Origin: Picosynechococcus sp. PCC 7003
GTDB lineage: Bacteria; Cyanobacteriota; Cyanobacteriia; Cyanobacteriales; MRBY01
Reading direction: 5' to 3'
Assembly: GCF_001693255.1 (NCBI RefSeq)
Contig: NZ_CP016474.1
Span: 1,754,661 to 1,818,660 of the forward strand
DNA: 64,000 nt
How positions within the stretch are numbered: position 1 is the first letter of the stretch; the number at the start of each line of letters is the position of its first letter. A program made the translations under genes and the position numbers. The notes under the pieces were generated by a model. The model was not told the origin of the DNA, ran no database searches, and was given only the letters and a program-made list of their open reading frames with translations. Shown here one piece after another: positions 63,771-64,000 of the stretch.

Positions 63771-64000
63771 CGATAGTTCGTAAACTGAATCGGCATCGGG
63801 AAATCCAAATCCCGCACCGCCTGCATCACCGCCTGGAGGTCATCCTTTGACTTACTCGAAATGCGGACAGCATCCCCTTGGATCGAAGCCTGCACTTTTT
63901 TAAAATCTGTTTTGACCATCTTGGTGATTTTCTTCGCATCATCCTTAGAAATACCCTGGCGCAGGGTAATCACTTGGCGCACGCGGCCACCACTGGCGGA
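63767..64000 (-). CDS. yajQ: YajQ-family nucleotide-binding protein, 3' part
   Basis: The last 77 codons of a YajQ gene that runs off the right edge. Recognisable stretches are [44 protein letters not shown] and the end [13 protein letters not shown]. YajQ proteins bind nucleic acids or nucleotides and, in Xanthomonas, c-di-GMP. The N-terminal half is outside the window. The frame remains open to the last base, so the apparent start at 63982 is internal. Confidence 0.9.
   Translation of the reverse strand, partial: SASGGRVRQVITLRQGISKDDAKKITKMVKTDFKKVQASIQGDAVRISSKSKDDLQAVMQAVRDLDFPMPIQFTNYR

Noticed and set aside
1-64000. Dense GCGATCGC/GGCGATCGCC palindromes as a novel repeat
   Set aside because: This is the well-known HIP1 octamer of many cyanobacteria; useful for recognising the organism group but not new.

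Overview
This window is chromosomal DNA from a unicellular beta-cyanobacterium. The evidence is photosystem II psbD/psbC, the PSI assembly factor ycf3, GUN4, the carboxysome protein CcmP, a beta-carbonic anhydrase, menA, carotenoid genes cruF/cruG, and the palindrome GCGATCGC (HIP1) recurring throughout, inside and outside genes. Two gene groups are known to me from the marine Synechococcus sp. PCC 7002 (Picosynechococcus): the chlR / acsF-II / ho2 / hemN / desF cluster and the cruF-cruG pair. I infer a member of that clade; no alignment was run. I saw no rRNA, tRNA, CRISPR array, prophage or intact insertion sequence.

Layout. 0-8 kb: the 3' part of pgk, ddl, glcF, cell-envelope proteins, endonuclease V, a structured transposon-end-like remnant, and lipA. 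8-20 kb: a CheY-like protein, an AI-2E exporter, an orphan efflux adaptor, an HNH nuclease, the heme-binding DUF2470 protein Dri1, an M48 protease, holA, ycf3, gatC, a hicAB toxin-antitoxin pair whose toxin has an amber stop, then queF-lgt-cobU. 20-31 kb: the overlapping psbD-psbC pair, a GLYR-type dehydrogenase, a proline/glutamate-rich lipoprotein, a methyltransferase, and an operon of membrane protein, family-5 solute-binding protein and TldD.

30.5-35 kb is a glucosylglycerate module: gpgS on the minus strand diverges from a GH13 glycoside phosphorylase and gpgP on the plus strand. The shared control region holds an exact GTA-N8-TAC NtcA site with a TAN3T box 21 bases further on, pointing to the phosphorylase. 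35-44 kb: an EAL phosphodiesterase, ccmP with a pentapeptide-repeat gene 14 bases behind it, an LCP ligase, purT, cruG and cruF, and a LuxR-type response regulator. 45-50 kb: gun4 and a complete GgtABCD-like ABC importer, probably for compatible solutes, with a REP-like hairpin between the binding-protein and permease genes.

50-64 kb: a Uma2 protein, aspartase, a GGDEF remnant, carbonic anhydrase, LivG/LivF ATPases, a polysaccharide deacetylase, the low-oxygen tetrapyrrole operon with its divergent Fe-S activator chlR, an FKBP isomerase, a phasin-like protein, hisB, menA and the 3' part of a yajQ gene. The most unusual items are decayed or rearranged pieces (amber-interrupted hicA, a 37-base echo of the ycf3 start, orphan kinase-prefix and GGDEF fragments) and the control regions of the glucosylglycerate and chlR clusters.
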